43,053 nucleotides of DNA from Burkholderiales bacterium (GTDB lineage: Bacteria; Pseudomonadota; Gammaproteobacteria; Burkholderiales; Burkholderiaceae_C): contig JAIXKR010000068.1 in assembly GCA_026932235.1 (NCBI GenBank), positions 1-43,053 on the forward strand, in the 5' to 3' direction. Below the pieces are notes generated by a model. The model was not told the DNA's origin. It was given only the letters and a program-made list of their open reading frames with translations, and did not search any database. Shown here piece after piece: positions 16,316-24,647 of the stretch. How positions within the stretch are numbered: the stretch's first letter is position 1; each line of letters begins with the position of its first letter. The translations under genes were made by a program, and so were the position numbers.

Positions 16316-17248
16316 ATGAACGACTGGAACCAAAGACGGCTGGAAGCCGGCCGGGCGGAGCTGGCCGAGCGCATCGCGCAGGCCCAGCCAAATGAAGGCC
16401 AGCTGGAAGTGCGGCCTGGCCTGTATCTGAACCGCATTTCCTCACCGCACCATGCCGTGCATGGCGTACTGGAGCCGTCCTGCTGCGTCGTGGCCGAGGG
16501 CAGCAAGGAGGTGGTGCTGGGGGAGGAATCCTTCGTGTATGACGCCGCCCACTACCTGATTGCCACCATGGGCGTGCCGGCCTTTGCCCGTATCGTTCAC
16601 GCCACCCCGGAGCAGCCCTATCTGAGCATGCGTTTCTTGCTCGACCCGGCCGTGGTGACCGCGGTCATCCTCGAATCCGGAATCATTCGCCAGAAGGGAG
16701 AGACGGTCAGTGACGCCAAGGCCGTGGACGTCAGCGCCCTGAGCGTAGACATGCTGGATGCCGCACTACGGCTGGTGCGCTCGGCGGAATCCGCCGAGGA
16801 GTACCGGGTGATGGGGCCCTTGATCCAGCGCGAGCTCATCTATCGTCTGCTGACCGGAGCCCAGGCCGCCCGCCTGAACCAGCTGGCACGTTTCGGAGGC
16901 CAGGATCACCGCATGGTGCGGGCGGTCAAGCTGCTGTCGGATCATTACGTCGAGCCGCTGCGCGTCGAAACCGTCGCCGAGCAGCTTGGCATGAGCGTGT
17001 CCGGGTTTCATGCCCATTTCAAGGCGGCCACCAATATGTCGCCCGTGCAGTTCCAGAAGAAACTGCGATTGCAGGAAGCGCAGCGCCTGATGCTCAGTGA
17101 GGACTTCGATGCCGGGCAGGCAGCCTACCGCGTTGGCTACGAGGATCAGTCGCACTTCAGTCGTGACTACAAACGCCAGTATGGCGAGCCGCCGGCGCGG
17201 GATATCGCACGGCTGCGGGAAATGGCGGCTTCGGGGATGGCTGTCTAG
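16316..17248 (+). CDS. AraC-family transcriptional regulator (YqhC-like)
   Basis: The 310-residue protein has an N-terminal AraC_N cupin-like sensor domain (about residues 25-190: RPGLYLNRISSP, EPSCCVVAEGSKEVVLGEESF, YLIATMGVPAFARI) and a C-terminal double helix-turn-helix (about 205-300: VETVAEQLGMSVSGFHAHFKAA, then AYRVGYEDQSHFSRDYKRQYG). In E. coli the related YqhC controls yqhD-dkgA in response to aldehydes. Here the regulator sits divergent to an AKR-led operon of the same flavour, so it is the likely activator. The conserved Cys pair near residue 57 (SCC) could sense electrophiles, which is inference. The ATG at 16316 is chosen because AAGGAG lies 7 bp before it; another ATG is 7 codons upstream. 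Confidence 0.9.
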   Translation: MNDWNQRRLEAGRAELAERIAQAQPNEGQLEVRPGLYLNRISSPHHAVHGVLEPSCCVVAEGSKEVVLGEESFVYDAAHYLIATMGVPAFARIVHATPEQPYLSMRFLLDPAVVTAVILESGIIRQKGETVSDAKAVDVSALSVDMLDAALRLVRSAESAEEYRVMGPLIQRELIYRLLTGAQAARLNQLARFGGQDHRMVRAVKLLSDHYVEPLRVETVAEQLGMSVSGFHAHFKAATNMSPVQFQKKLRLQEAQRLMLSEDFDAGQAAYRVGYEDQSHFSRDYKRQYGEPPARDIARLREMAASGMAV

Positions 17249-17450
17249 GCGCGGTTCGTTGGAAGAGCACGCACCATGTGACAGCGCTCGGGCTGCCGAG
17301 TAGTCGGCTCCCTGGTCTTGATCCGCACAAACGCATAGAGCGCCGATCCGCGAAGCAGGGGCGAACCGGGCCGGTCATGCCGCCCATGGGCGGATCGGCT
17401 GGCACACGCAAAATGGCCCGGAACCCCGCGCGGCTTGGGGGGCTCACAAA
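17249..17450. other. Non-coding gap with inverted repeats between AraC gene and tRNA terminator
   Basis: No gene is supported here. GCCGATCCG (17342-17350) is repeated inverted as CGGATCGGC (17391-17399), and the latter overlaps a 14-bp perfect palindrome CCGCCCATGGGCGG (17380-17393). The parts could fold into a branched hairpin of ~58 nt. There is no T-run, so it is not a classical terminator. Confidence 0.4.
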
Positions 17451-17452
17451 CG

Positions 17453-17480
17453 AAAACGCCCAACCGAGAACGGTTGGGCG
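17453..17480 (-). terminator. Rho-independent terminator of tRNA-Phe
   Basis: Read on the minus strand, a perfect 10-bp stem (CGCCCAACCG / CGGTTGGGCG) with a 4-base loop is followed at once by TTTTCGTTTG. It begins 8 bases after the tRNA 3' CCA end, exactly where the tRNA transcript should stop. Confidence 0.88.
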
Positions 17481-17488
17481 TTGAATGG

Positions 17489-17564
<76 letters not shown>

Positions 17565-17574
17565 GAAGCCCTGC

Positions 17575-17580
17575 AGTATA
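17575..17580 (-). promoter_or_regulatory. Probable -10 box of tRNA-Phe
   Basis: On the minus strand TATACT ends 10 bases before the first base of the tRNA, a normal place for the -10 element. A TCGACA hexamer resembling -35 lies 21 bases further up, which is longer than the usual spacing, so the -35 is uncertain. Confidence 0.5.
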
Positions 17581-17644
17581 GCTTGCCGAGGGGACGCTTC
17601 GTGTCGACCTTGCTGCGGTTTCGGTCGCTCGGGACTTCCGGCTG

Positions 17645-18355
17645 TCAGCTGCCGCCGCGCTTGTTGCGGCTGAGGTCGACGCCGAGCTGCTTGAGCTTGC
17701 GATAGAGGTGCGTGCGCTCGAGACCGGTCTTCTCGGCCACGCGCGTCATCGAGCCGCTTTCCTTGGCGAGGTGGAACTCGAAGTAGCTCTTCTCGAAGGC
17801 GTCGCGCGCTTCGCGCAGGGGGCGGTCGAGGTCGAAGCTCTGCTCGGCGCGCGGGCCGCTGGGCAGCGCGACGGAAAGCGGCAGCGCCGCTGCCAGGCTG
17901 CCGCCGCCGCCCTCACCGGGCAGCACGCCGACGTCGCCGCGCGGCAGCGGGCTGCCGTTGCCCGCGGGCGTGGTGCCGCCCCCGCGCGGCACCGGCTTGA
18001 CCAGCGCCTGGTCGACCGCGCGCAGCAGCTTCTGGAGCGTGATCGGCTTTTCGAGGAAGGCGGTGGCGCCGAACTTGGTCGCCTCGACGGCGGTGTCGAT
18101 GGTGCCGTGGCCGCTCATCATGATCACCGGCATGCTCAGCATGCCGTTGGCGCCCCACTCCTTGAGCAGGCTGATGCCGTCGACATCGGGCATCCAGATG
18201 TCCAGCAGCACGAGGTCGGGCCGCAGGGATTCGCGCACGCTGCGGGCCTGGGCGGCGTTTTCCGCCAGTTCGACGGTATGCCCTTCGTCGGCGAGGATTT
18301 CCGACAACAAGGCCCGGATGCCAAGCTCGTCGTCTACGACCAGTATCGTTGCCAT
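17645..18355 (-). CDS. Response regulator with Fis-type HTH, NtrX-like but without AAA+ domain
   Basis: The 236-residue protein has a receiver domain (about 1-118) with D8/D9, phospho-acceptor D52 (LLDIWMPDVDG) and K103 (FLEKPIT). A Gly/Pro-rich linker (about 120-165) leads to a C-terminal Fis-type helix-turn-helix (about 185-230) with FEFHLAKESGSMTRVAEKTG, typical of the NtrX tail. The ~240-residue sigma-54 AAA+ domain that normally sits between is absent, so it cannot activate sigma-54 promoters in the usual way and may act like ActR/RegA. The ATG at 18355 begins at the receiver domain; upstream in-frame codons are noise. It lies 7 bp after the kinase stop, as a two-component pair. Confidence 0.9.
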   Translation of the reverse strand: MATILVVDDELGIRALLSEILADEGHTVELAENAAQARSVRESLRPDLVLLDIWMPDVDGISLLKEWGANGMLSMPVIMMSGHGTIDTAVEATKFGATAFLEKPITLQKLLRAVDQALVKPVPRGGGTTPAGNGSPLPRGDVGVLPGEGGGGSLAAALPLSVALPSGPRAEQSFDLDRPLREARDAFEKSYFEFHLAKESGSMTRVAEKTGLERTHLYRKLKQLGVDLSRNKRGGS

Positions 18356-18362
18356 GCGCGCT

Positions 18363-20678
18363 TCATTGCACTTCCAGGGTGCCGCCACCGTCCGTGTCGG
18401 CGCCGCCTGCGTCCGCTTGCGTCGCCGCCGTCGCGGCCGCCGCAGGGGCGAAACGCGAAAATGATAGCGAAACCCGTGCACCGACCACCTCGCCCCCGGG
18501 ATCGTCGTCGCGCTGCAGGTTCGCCAGGCGCAGCTGCGCATGGTGTTCGTCGGCGATCTTCTTCACCACCGCCAGGCCCAGTCCCGTGCCCTTGGCCTTG
18601 GTGGTGACATAGGGCTCGAAGGCACGCTTGAGAACCTTCTCTGCGAAGCCGGGGCCGTTGTCGAGCACCGTCAGCCGCACCGCGTGCAGTTCGCCGTGCT
18701 CGCCGCGCGCGCTCGATGTGCGAACGAGGACGCGGCCGTGATCCTGCTCGGAGACGGCGTCGAGCGCGTTCTGAAGCAGGTTGTGGATGACTTGCCGCAG
18801 CTGCGTGGCGTCGCCCATGATGAGCGGCAGCGCGGGTTCGAGCTGCGCCGCGAGCACGCCCGCGTCGAGCGCCTGGCCGTAGAGCGCGAGCAGCTCCTGC
18901 ACGAGCAGGTTGAGGTCGAGCGGCCGCGGCTGCGCCGCGGGCAGCCGCGCGTAGTCGCGGAACTCGTTCACCAGGCGCTGCATCGCCTGCACCTGGCTGA
19001 CGATGGTGGCCACCGAGCGCAGCAGCAGCGCCTTCTCGGCGCCTTCGAGCTTGTCCTGCAGCCGGTGCTGCAGCCGCTCGGCCGAGAGCTGGATCGGTGT
19101 CAGCGGGTTCTTGATCTCGTGCGCCAGCCGCCGTGCCACCTCGCCCCAGGCGGCGCTGCGCTGCGCCGAGACGACGTCGCTGATGTCGTCGAAGACGAGC
19201 AGCCGCATCGCGCCGGGCAGCTGCGCGCCGCGCACGAGCAGGCTGATCACGGCGCCGTCGCCGCGTGCGAGCTCCCAGCTCTCCTGCCATTGGTCGCGCT
19301 CGCCGGCCTCGGGGCTGGTGTGCAGCATCTCGAAGCGCTGGCCGATGCTCTGCGCCAGTCCTTCGAGCTCGGGCACCTCGTCGAGGCGCCGCCCTTGCCA
19401 GGCGCCGAAGGGCAGGCGCAGGATGCGCGTGGCGCTCGGGTTCACGGTGTCGATGCGGCCTTCGGGGTCGAGCACGATGACGCCCGCGCTCAGCGTGTCG
19501 AGGATGGTCTGCAGCCGCGCGCGCGCGCCCTCGAGCAGCGCCACGCCGCCCTGCACCTGCTCGCGCGCCTCGGCCAGTTGCGCCGTCATGTCGGCGAAGG
19601 AACGCGTGAGGCCGCCGAGCTCGTCACCGGAGGCGAACACCGGCTTGGCGGTGAGGTCGCCCGCGGCGACCTGGCGCACGCCGTCGGCCAGCAGCAGCAG
19701 CGGCCGCGCCAGTTGCGTGCCCAGCAGGATCGCCAGCAGCACGGCGCCGAACACCGCCAGGATGAGCGCCAGCGTCAGCGTGCCGATGTACATGCGGCGC
19801 AGGCCATCGCGCGCGAGCGCCCGCTGCTGATACTCGGCGTAGGCCTCCTGCACCGCCAGCGCGTTCACCGCCACGCTGCGCGCAAGCGGCTGCACGAGGA
19901 GCAGATAGCGGTCCTCCTCGGGTGCGATGTCCAGCGTGCGGCTGGGGACGCGTGCCAGCGCGCGCACGCGGGCGCCCGTTCCGCGCGGTGCCGCCAGCGC
20001 CTCTTCGTCCAGGCCGTCGATCTGGCTGGCGACGCCGACCTCGCGCGCCTGGCGCAGCAGCGTCGCGCTCGGGCGCTCGGGTGCGCCGCTGCCGGTGCTG
20101 CCGCCGGCGCTCATGCGCACCTGGCCGCCGCCGGACACGAGCGCGAGTTCGGCCACGCCGATCTGCTGGCGCAGGCGTTCGAGCCCGAGCGGCGCGATCG
20201 TGCCGCCGCCTTCGCCCACGCGCTCGGCGGCCAGCCGCGCCTTGCCCGAGAGGTCGGCCACCAGCGCGTCCAGCGTGCCCTTGCCCAGCGAAAGACCGGC
20301 GTCGAGCGCCTGCGCCAGCCGCACGTCGAACCAGGCCTCGATGCTGCGCGCGACGAACTGGTAGGACACCGCGTAGATCGTCAGCCCCGGCAGCAGGCCG
20401 ACGAGCGCGAAGATCCCCGCGAGCTTGATGAGCAGGCGGCTGCCGAACTTGCCGCGGCGCAGCCGCAGCAGCAGGCGCACCGCGGCGAAGCCGATCACCA
20501 GCGTGAGCAACGCGGCGACGGCGACGTTGGCCCAGAAGAGCCAGACGAAGCGGCGCTCGCCGGCGGCGCTGCCGCTGCCGCCGTCGAAGCCCATGCGCAC
20601 GACGAAGGTGAGCACGAGCACGAGCCCGGTGAGCGCCGTCAGCGCCACGATCCAGGTCCAGCGCGCCGAGCGCGTCAT
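18363..20678 (-). CDS. NtrY-like membrane sensor histidine kinase
   Basis: The 771-residue kinase has transmembrane helices at about residues 8-28, 46-70 and 83-105, a periplasmic or extracytoplasmic region of ~190 residues, a further helix at about 298-320, HAMP (about 321-375), PAS (about 385-500), HisKA with the phospho-accepting H520 (RRLAHEIKNPLTPIQ) and a HATPase domain with NLLQNALDAV, LDNGPGF and GTGLGLAVVKKI. This layout is that of NtrY, which with NtrX senses nitrogen or redox status in proteobacteria. The start at 20678 is the first Met before the first helix. It is followed by its regulator after 7 bp and preceded by DUF4390 by 10 bp. Confidence 0.92.
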   Translation of the reverse strand: MTRSARWTWIVALTALTGLVLVLTFVVRMGFDGGSGSAAGERRFVWLFWANVAVAALLTLVIGFAAVRLLLRLRRGKFGSRLLIKLAGIFALVGLLPGLTIYAVSYQFVARSIEAWFDVRLAQALDAGLSLGKGTLDALVADLSGKARLAAERVGEGGGTIAPLGLERLRQQIGVAELALVSGGGQVRMSAGGSTGSGAPERPSATLLRQAREVGVASQIDGLDEEALAAPRGTGARVRALARVPSRTLDIAPEEDRYLLLVQPLARSVAVNALAVQEAYAEYQQRALARDGLRRMYIGTLTLALILAVFGAVLLAILLGTQLARPLLLLADGVRQVAAGDLTAKPVFASGDELGGLTRSFADMTAQLAEAREQVQGGVALLEGARARLQTILDTLSAGVIVLDPEGRIDTVNPSATRILRLPFGAWQGRRLDEVPELEGLAQSIGQRFEMLHTSPEAGERDQWQESWELARGDGAVISLLVRGAQLPGAMRLLVFDDISDVVSAQRSAAWGEVARRLAHEIKNPLTPIQLSAERLQHRLQDKLEGAEKALLLRSVATIVSQVQAMQRLVNEFRDYARLPAAQPRPLDLNLLVQELLALYGQALDAGVLAAQLEPALPLIMGDATQLRQVIHNLLQNALDAVSEQDHGRVLVRTSSARGEHGELHAVRLTVLDNGPGFAEKVLKRAFEPYVTTKAKGTGLGLAVVKKIADEHHAQLRLANLQRDDDPGGEVVGARVSLSFSRFAPAAAATAATQADAGGADTDGGGTLEVQ

Positions 20679-20688
20679 GGCCGGCGCC

Positions 20689-21318
20689 CTAGTCGACTCG
20701 CAGCGTGCGCTCGATGCCGAGCGCGAAGTCGTTCGCCCCGGGCAGGCCGATCGACATCGGACCCGGAAGCTGCGAGGTGTCGAGCCGCCAGGCGAAGTCC
20801 ACCGTGTAGCGGCCTTCGGGGTCGAGCTGCGCAAGCTCGGCCAGCCGCCAATGCGACGCCCGCGTCACCACCGCGAGCGCCTCGGCCAGCGTGGCGTAGT
20901 TCTGGTTCAAACCGCCGAGGCCCGCGCGCCAAGTGCCGGTGAGCGGCTGGTACGCCAGCCGCCAGCTGCGGCGCACGCGCGCCACGCGCTCGTCGCGCCA
21001 GTACCAGCGGCCGCGCAGCAGCGTCGCCTGGGCGGTGAAATAGATCGGAACGCCGCGCTGCAGCGCGTCCTCGACGGCGCGCGGCAGGTTCACCTGCACC
21101 GCGAAGTCGAGCAGGAGCTCGGTCTCACTGCGCAGCACCTGCAGGGTGTTGAGCTCGACCGCGGCGCGTGCCCGGCGCGGCAGCGCCAGGGCGCCAAGGA
21201 GGGCCGCGCCCGCGAGCAACGCCTGCCGCCGCGAGAGCTCCGCGCGGCAATCCTCGGCCCAGCCGTCCCGGCGCCGCCGGCCGGCCCTGGGCACGCTCGG
21301 GAGCCGCCGATGGTCCAT
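20689..21318 (-). CDS. DUF4390 family exported protein
   Basis: The 209-residue protein has an N-terminal export signal with a twin-arginine-like motif (LSRRQALLAGAALLGALAL) and a DUF4390 domain (about 60-205): ELLLDFAVQVNLPRAVEDALQRG, VPIYFTAQATLLRGRWYWRDE and YTVDFAWRLDTSQLPGPMSI. In Burkholderiales this gene typically lies between rsmB and the NtrY-like kinase, as here (17 bp and 10 bp gaps). Its function is unknown; a sensory or envelope partner of the kinase is possible. The ATG at 21318 is chosen because the frame further upstream runs over rsmB in another frame. Confidence 0.88.
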   Translation of the reverse strand: MDHRRLPSVPRAGRRRRDGWAEDCRAELSRRQALLAGAALLGALALPRRARAAVELNTLQVLRSETELLLDFAVQVNLPRAVEDALQRGVPIYFTAQATLLRGRWYWRDERVARVRRSWRLAYQPLTGTWRAGLGGLNQNYATLAEALAVVTRASHWRLAELAQLDPEGRYTVDFAWRLDTSQLPGPMSIGLPGANDFALGIERTLRVD

Positions 21319-21335
21319 GGTGGGTGGGAAAGGCG

Positions 21336-22691
21336 TCAGCTCTTGTGGATCAGCGCGTAGAAGAAGCCGTCCGGCGCGGCGATCGGCACCGTCGCCGCGC
21401 CGGCGGGGTTTCGATTGTCGGCCAGCGGCAGCAGATGGCCGGGCGCGGCGGCGTCGAGCCGGGCGCTGCCCGGGGGCAGGCGTTGCATAAACGCGTCGAT
21501 CCGCTGCTCGCCCTCGACCTTGAAGATCGAGCAGGTGGCGTAGACGAAGCGTCCACCCGGCGCCAGCAGCGGCCACAGCGCCTGCAGCAGCTCGTCCTGC
21601 AGGCGCGCCAGCGAAGCGAGGTCGTCGGCGCGCCGCAGCCAGCGGATGTCAGGGTGGCGACGCACGATGCCCGAGGCGCTGCAGGGGGCGTCGAGCAGGA
21701 TGGCATCGAAGGGCCGGCCATCCCACCACGGGTCGACGCGGCGCGCGTCGGCCACGCGCACCTCGGCTTGCAGCTGCAGGCGCAGCAGCGTCTCGTGGAT
21801 GCGTGCGGCGCGCGCGGGGTCGCTGTCCAGCGCCAGCAGCTCGAGGTCGGCGCGCTCCAGCAGTTGTGCCGTCTTGCCGCCCGGCGCGGCGCAGGCGTCG
21901 AGCACGCGCGCCCCGGGTGCCAGCGCACCCGGCCCTTCGCCGAGCACGAGGCCGGCGGCGAGCTGCGCCGCAGCGTCCTGGACCGAGACCTCGCCCGCGG
22001 CGAAACCCGGCAGCTGCTGCACGGCGCAGGGCTGCGCCAGTTGCACCGCACAGCCCGCCAGGCGCGGATCGTCGAGCAGCCAGGCGCGCTGGCCCGCCGC
22101 CGCGAGCCGCTGCACGTAGGCCGCGCCCGTGCCGCGGCGCGCGTTCACGCGCAGCGTCATCGGCGGGCGCTCGTTGCCCGCGCGCAGCAGCGCCTGCCAC
22201 TGCGCGGGCCAGTCGCGGCGCACGCGCTCGATCCACCAGGGCGGATGGTTCCAGGCGCCCAGCGGCGTGCGCTCGACTGCCTCGACCAGTGCCGCGCGCT
22301 CGCGCACGAAGCGGCGCAGCACGGCGTTGACGAAGGGCACCGCCGCCGGTGTGCGCTGGCGCGCGGCGTTCACCGCCTGATCGACGAGCGTGTGGTCGGG
22401 GTACGGCGGCTCGGGCACCGGCCACAGCAGCGCCAGCGCCGTGCACAGCAGCGCGTCGACCGCCGGCGGCGGCGTGCGCGGCGCGAGCAACTGCCGCAAC
22501 TCGGTGGCGGCACCCAGGCGCCGCAGCGCGTCCAGGCCCAGCGCCTGCACGCCGGCGCGCGCATCGGGCGGGCAGCGCGAGATCCAGTCGGTGGCCGAGC
22601 GGCCGCTGCGCACCGCCTGCACGAGCTCTGCCGCCAGGTCCAGCAGCCGCGACAGCGGCGGCGACGCTTGGGGTGGGGCAGCGGTAGGCAC
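21336..22691 (-). CDS. rsmB: 16S rRNA (cytosine-967-C5)-methyltransferase RsmB
   Basis: The 451-residue enzyme has an N-terminal NusB-like RNA-binding domain (about 1-170) and a SAM-dependent C5-methyltransferase domain: VLDACAAPGGKTAQLLE (SAM site), ILLDAPCSASGIVRRHPDI with one catalytic cysteine, and FVYATCSIF with the second. It methylates C967 of 16S rRNA. The start is a GTG at 22691. It heads the rsmB-DUF4390-kinase-regulator run and is divergent from folE, with 119 bp between them. Confidence 0.94.
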   Translation of the reverse strand: MPTAAPPQASPPLSRLLDLAAELVQAVRSGRSATDWISRCPPDARAGVQALGLDALRRLGAATELRQLLAPRTPPPAVDALLCTALALLWPVPEPPYPDHTLVDQAVNAARQRTPAAVPFVNAVLRRFVRERAALVEAVERTPLGAWNHPPWWIERVRRDWPAQWQALLRAGNERPPMTLRVNARRGTGAAYVQRLAAAGQRAWLLDDPRLAGCAVQLAQPCAVQQLPGFAAGEVSVQDAAAQLAAGLVLGEGPGALAPGARVLDACAAPGGKTAQLLERADLELLALDSDPARAARIHETLLRLQLQAEVRVADARRVDPWWDGRPFDAILLDAPCSASGIVRRHPDIRWLRRADDLASLARLQDELLQALWPLLAPGGRFVYATCSIFKVEGEQRIDAFMQRLPPGSARLDAAAPGHLLPLADNRNPAGAATVPIAAPDGFFYALIHKS

Positions 22692-22810
22692 GCAGGCAGT
22701 CTAGCGGTCAGGCCCGCGCGATGGTCGTCGCCGTGCCCGGCTCGCTCTCCGGCGCCCTTGGCTTCAGAATGCGGGATCATCCTTTCGGGGATCCCTGACG
22801 GAGACCGCCC

Positions 22811-23554
22811 ATGCCGCCCAGCCCGCCGGCTGCCGCCGATCGCATTTTCCGCAGCGAGGAGGAACTCGCACGGATGCCGGCGTCGGCGCGCATCCGCTAC
22901 CGCCTGCAGGACGCGCGCTGCCGCCACCACGCCAACGACAACATCGCCGCCTTCGTGCGCGAGGGCGAGCTCGACGAGCTCAAGGCCGAGGTGCAGGCCA
23001 GGGTGCAGGAGCTGCTGCACGCGCTCGTCATCGACACCGAGGGCGACCACAACACGCAGGGCACGGCCGAGCGCCTGGCGCGCATGTACATCGACGAGGT
23101 CTTTCGCGGCCGCTACCAGCCCATGCCCGCGGTGACCGAGTTCCCGAACGCCGAGCGCCTGAACGAGCTCATGATCGTCGGCCCGATCACCGTGCGCAGC
23201 GCCTGCTCGCACCACCTCTGTCCCATCGTCGGGCGCGTCTGGATCGGCCTGCTGCCCAACGAGCACTCCAACCTCATCGGCCTGTCCAAGTACGCGCGCA
23301 TCTGCGACTGGGTGATGAGCCGGCCGCAGATCCAGGAGGAGGCGGTGATGATGCTGGCCAACGAGCTGCAGCAGCGCGTGCGCCCGGACGGGCTGGCCAT
23401 CGTCATGGAGGCCGACCACTTCTGCATGCACTGGCGCGGCGTGAAGGACAACGCGTCGGCGATGGTGAACAGCGTCATGCGCGGCGCCTTCCTCAAGGAC
23501 GCCAGCCTGCGGCGCGAGTTCCTCTCGCTGCTCTCGCGCAAGGGCCAGGACTGA
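22811..23554 (+). CDS. folE: GTP cyclohydrolase I (FolE)
   Basis: The 247-residue enzyme converts GTP to 7,8-dihydroneopterin triphosphate, the first step of folate synthesis. The zinc ligands are visible as C132 and H135 (CSHHLCP) and C205 (DHFCMHWRG), with GDHNTQGTAERLARMY near residue 80 and SNLIGLSKYAR near 154. It is about 25 residues longer at the N-terminus than E. coli FolE. A BLUF photoreceptor gene follows after only 24 bp on the same strand. Confidence 0.93.
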   Translation: MPPSPPAAADRIFRSEEELARMPASARIRYRLQDARCRHHANDNIAAFVREGELDELKAEVQARVQELLHALVIDTEGDHNTQGTAERLARMYIDEVFRGRYQPMPAVTEFPNAERLNELMIVGPITVRSACSHHLCPIVGRVWIGLLPNEHSNLIGLSKYARICDWVMSRPQIQEEAVMMLANELQQRVRPDGLAIVMEADHFCMHWRGVKDNASAMVNSVMRGAFLKDASLRREFLSLLSRKGQD

Positions 23555-23578
23555 AAGCCTGGGGAAAGGAGTTCGAGC

Positions 23579-24004
23579 ATGCTCGTCCGACTCATGTACG
23601 CCAGCCGCCCGGCGCCGGCGCTGGACGCCGAGGAACTGGCCGCCATCCTGCGCGAGAGCCGCGCCAACAATCCCCAGCACGGCATCACCGGCGTGCTGTG
23701 CGTGGGCGACGGCGTCTTCGTGCAGGTGCTCGAAGGCAGCCGCAGCGCCGTCAACCGGCTCTTTCAGCTCATCGCCGCCGACACGCGGCACAAGCAGCTC
23801 GAGCTGCTGAGCTACGAGGAGATCCACGAGCGGCGCTACGCCGCCTGGGCGATGGGGCAGATGGACATCGCCGGGCTCAACCCGGCGCTGCTGCTGAAGT
23901 ACTCGCTGTGCGCGCGCCTGGACCCCTTCACCGTCTCCGGCGAGGCCACCGCAGCGCTGCTGGACGAGCTCATGTCCACGGCGGCCATCGTGCGCTGCCC
24001 TTGA
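23579..24004 (+). CDS. Stand-alone BLUF blue-light photoreceptor
   Basis: The 141-residue protein is a short BLUF domain that binds FAD and senses blue light. All reference positions fit AppA spacing exactly: Y7 (LMYAS), N31 (ANNPQHGITG), Q49 (FVQVLEG), W90 and M92 (AAWAMGQM). It has no output domain, like PixD/Slr1694-type proteins that signal by binding partners. GGAAAGGAG precedes the ATG. It is probably co-transcribed with folE. The partner is unknown; the downstream operon is on the other strand. Confidence 0.93.
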   Translation: MLVRLMYASRPAPALDAEELAAILRESRANNPQHGITGVLCVGDGVFVQVLEGSRSAVNRLFQLIAADTRHKQLELLSYEEIHERRYAAWAMGQMDIAGLNPALLLKYSLCARLDPFTVSGEATAALLDELMSTAAIVRCP

Positions 24005-24014
24005 GCCGCCGCGC

Positions 24015-24647
24015 TCACTTGGTGCCGAACATGCGGTCGCCCGCGTCGCCCAGGCCGGGGACGATGTAGCCGTGGTCGTTGAGCTGGCGGTCGATGGCGC
24101 AGGTGTAGACCGGCACGTCCGGGTGGCGGTCGTGAAAGCGCGCCAGGCCTTCGGGCGCGGCCAGCAGGCTGACGAAGCGGATCGAGCGCGGGCGCGTCTC
24201 CTTCAGGCGGTCGACCGCGGCCACCGCGGAGTTGCCGGTGGCCAGCATGGGGTCGAGCACGATGGCGTCGCGCTCGTGCATCTCCTGCGGCATCTTGAAG
24301 TAGTACTCGACCGCGCCCAGCGTCTTCGGGTCGCGGTACAGGCCGACGTGGCCGACGCGCGCCCCCGGCACCACCTCCAGCATGCCGTCGAGAAAGCCGC
24401 TGCCGGCGCGCATGATGACGACGAAGACGGTCTTCTTGCCGTCGATCACCGGCGAGCGCATGGCCTCCAGCGGCGTCTCGATGTCGATCAGCTGCGTCGG
24501 CATGTCGCGCGTGACCTCGTAGGCCAGCAGCATGCTGATCTCGCCGAGCAGGCGCCGGAAGCTGCTCGTGCTGCGCTCCTTCTGCCGCATCAGCGTGAGC
24601 TTGTGCTGCACCAGCGGATGGGTGATGAGGTGCACCTGCTTGGTCAT
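24015..24647 (-). CDS. upp: Uracil phosphoribosyltransferase (Upp; URC6 role)
   Basis: The 210-residue enzyme condenses uracil with PRPP to give UMP. It shows the type I phosphoribosyltransferase motif [16 protein letters not shown] and the uracil-binding tail [17 protein letters not shown]. Homologues named URC6 in yeast act at the entry to the URC uracil-degradation pathway. Here upp is the last gene of an operon with URC1- and URC4-like genes. The ATG at 24647 overlaps the nitronate monooxygenase stop by 4 bp, which sets the start; the frame upstream is noise. Confidence 0.95.
   Translation of the reverse strand: MTKQVHLITHPLVQHKLTLMRQKERSTSSFRRLLGEISMLLAYEVTRDMPTQLIDIETPLEAMRSPVIDGKKTVFVVIMRAGSGFLDGMLEVVPGARVGHVGLYRDPKTLGAVEYYFKMPQEMHERDAIVLDPMLATGNSAVAAVDRLKETRPRSIRFVSLLAAPEGLARFHDRHPDVPVYTCAIDRQLNDHGYIVPGLGDAGDRMFGTK

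Noticed and set aside
18540-20942. An open plus-strand frame of ~800 codons opposite the sensor kinase
   Set aside because: It is antisense to a gene with complete kinase motifs, is low-complexity (His/Gln/Arg/Ala-rich) and arises from the high-GC codon bias of the minus-strand gene.
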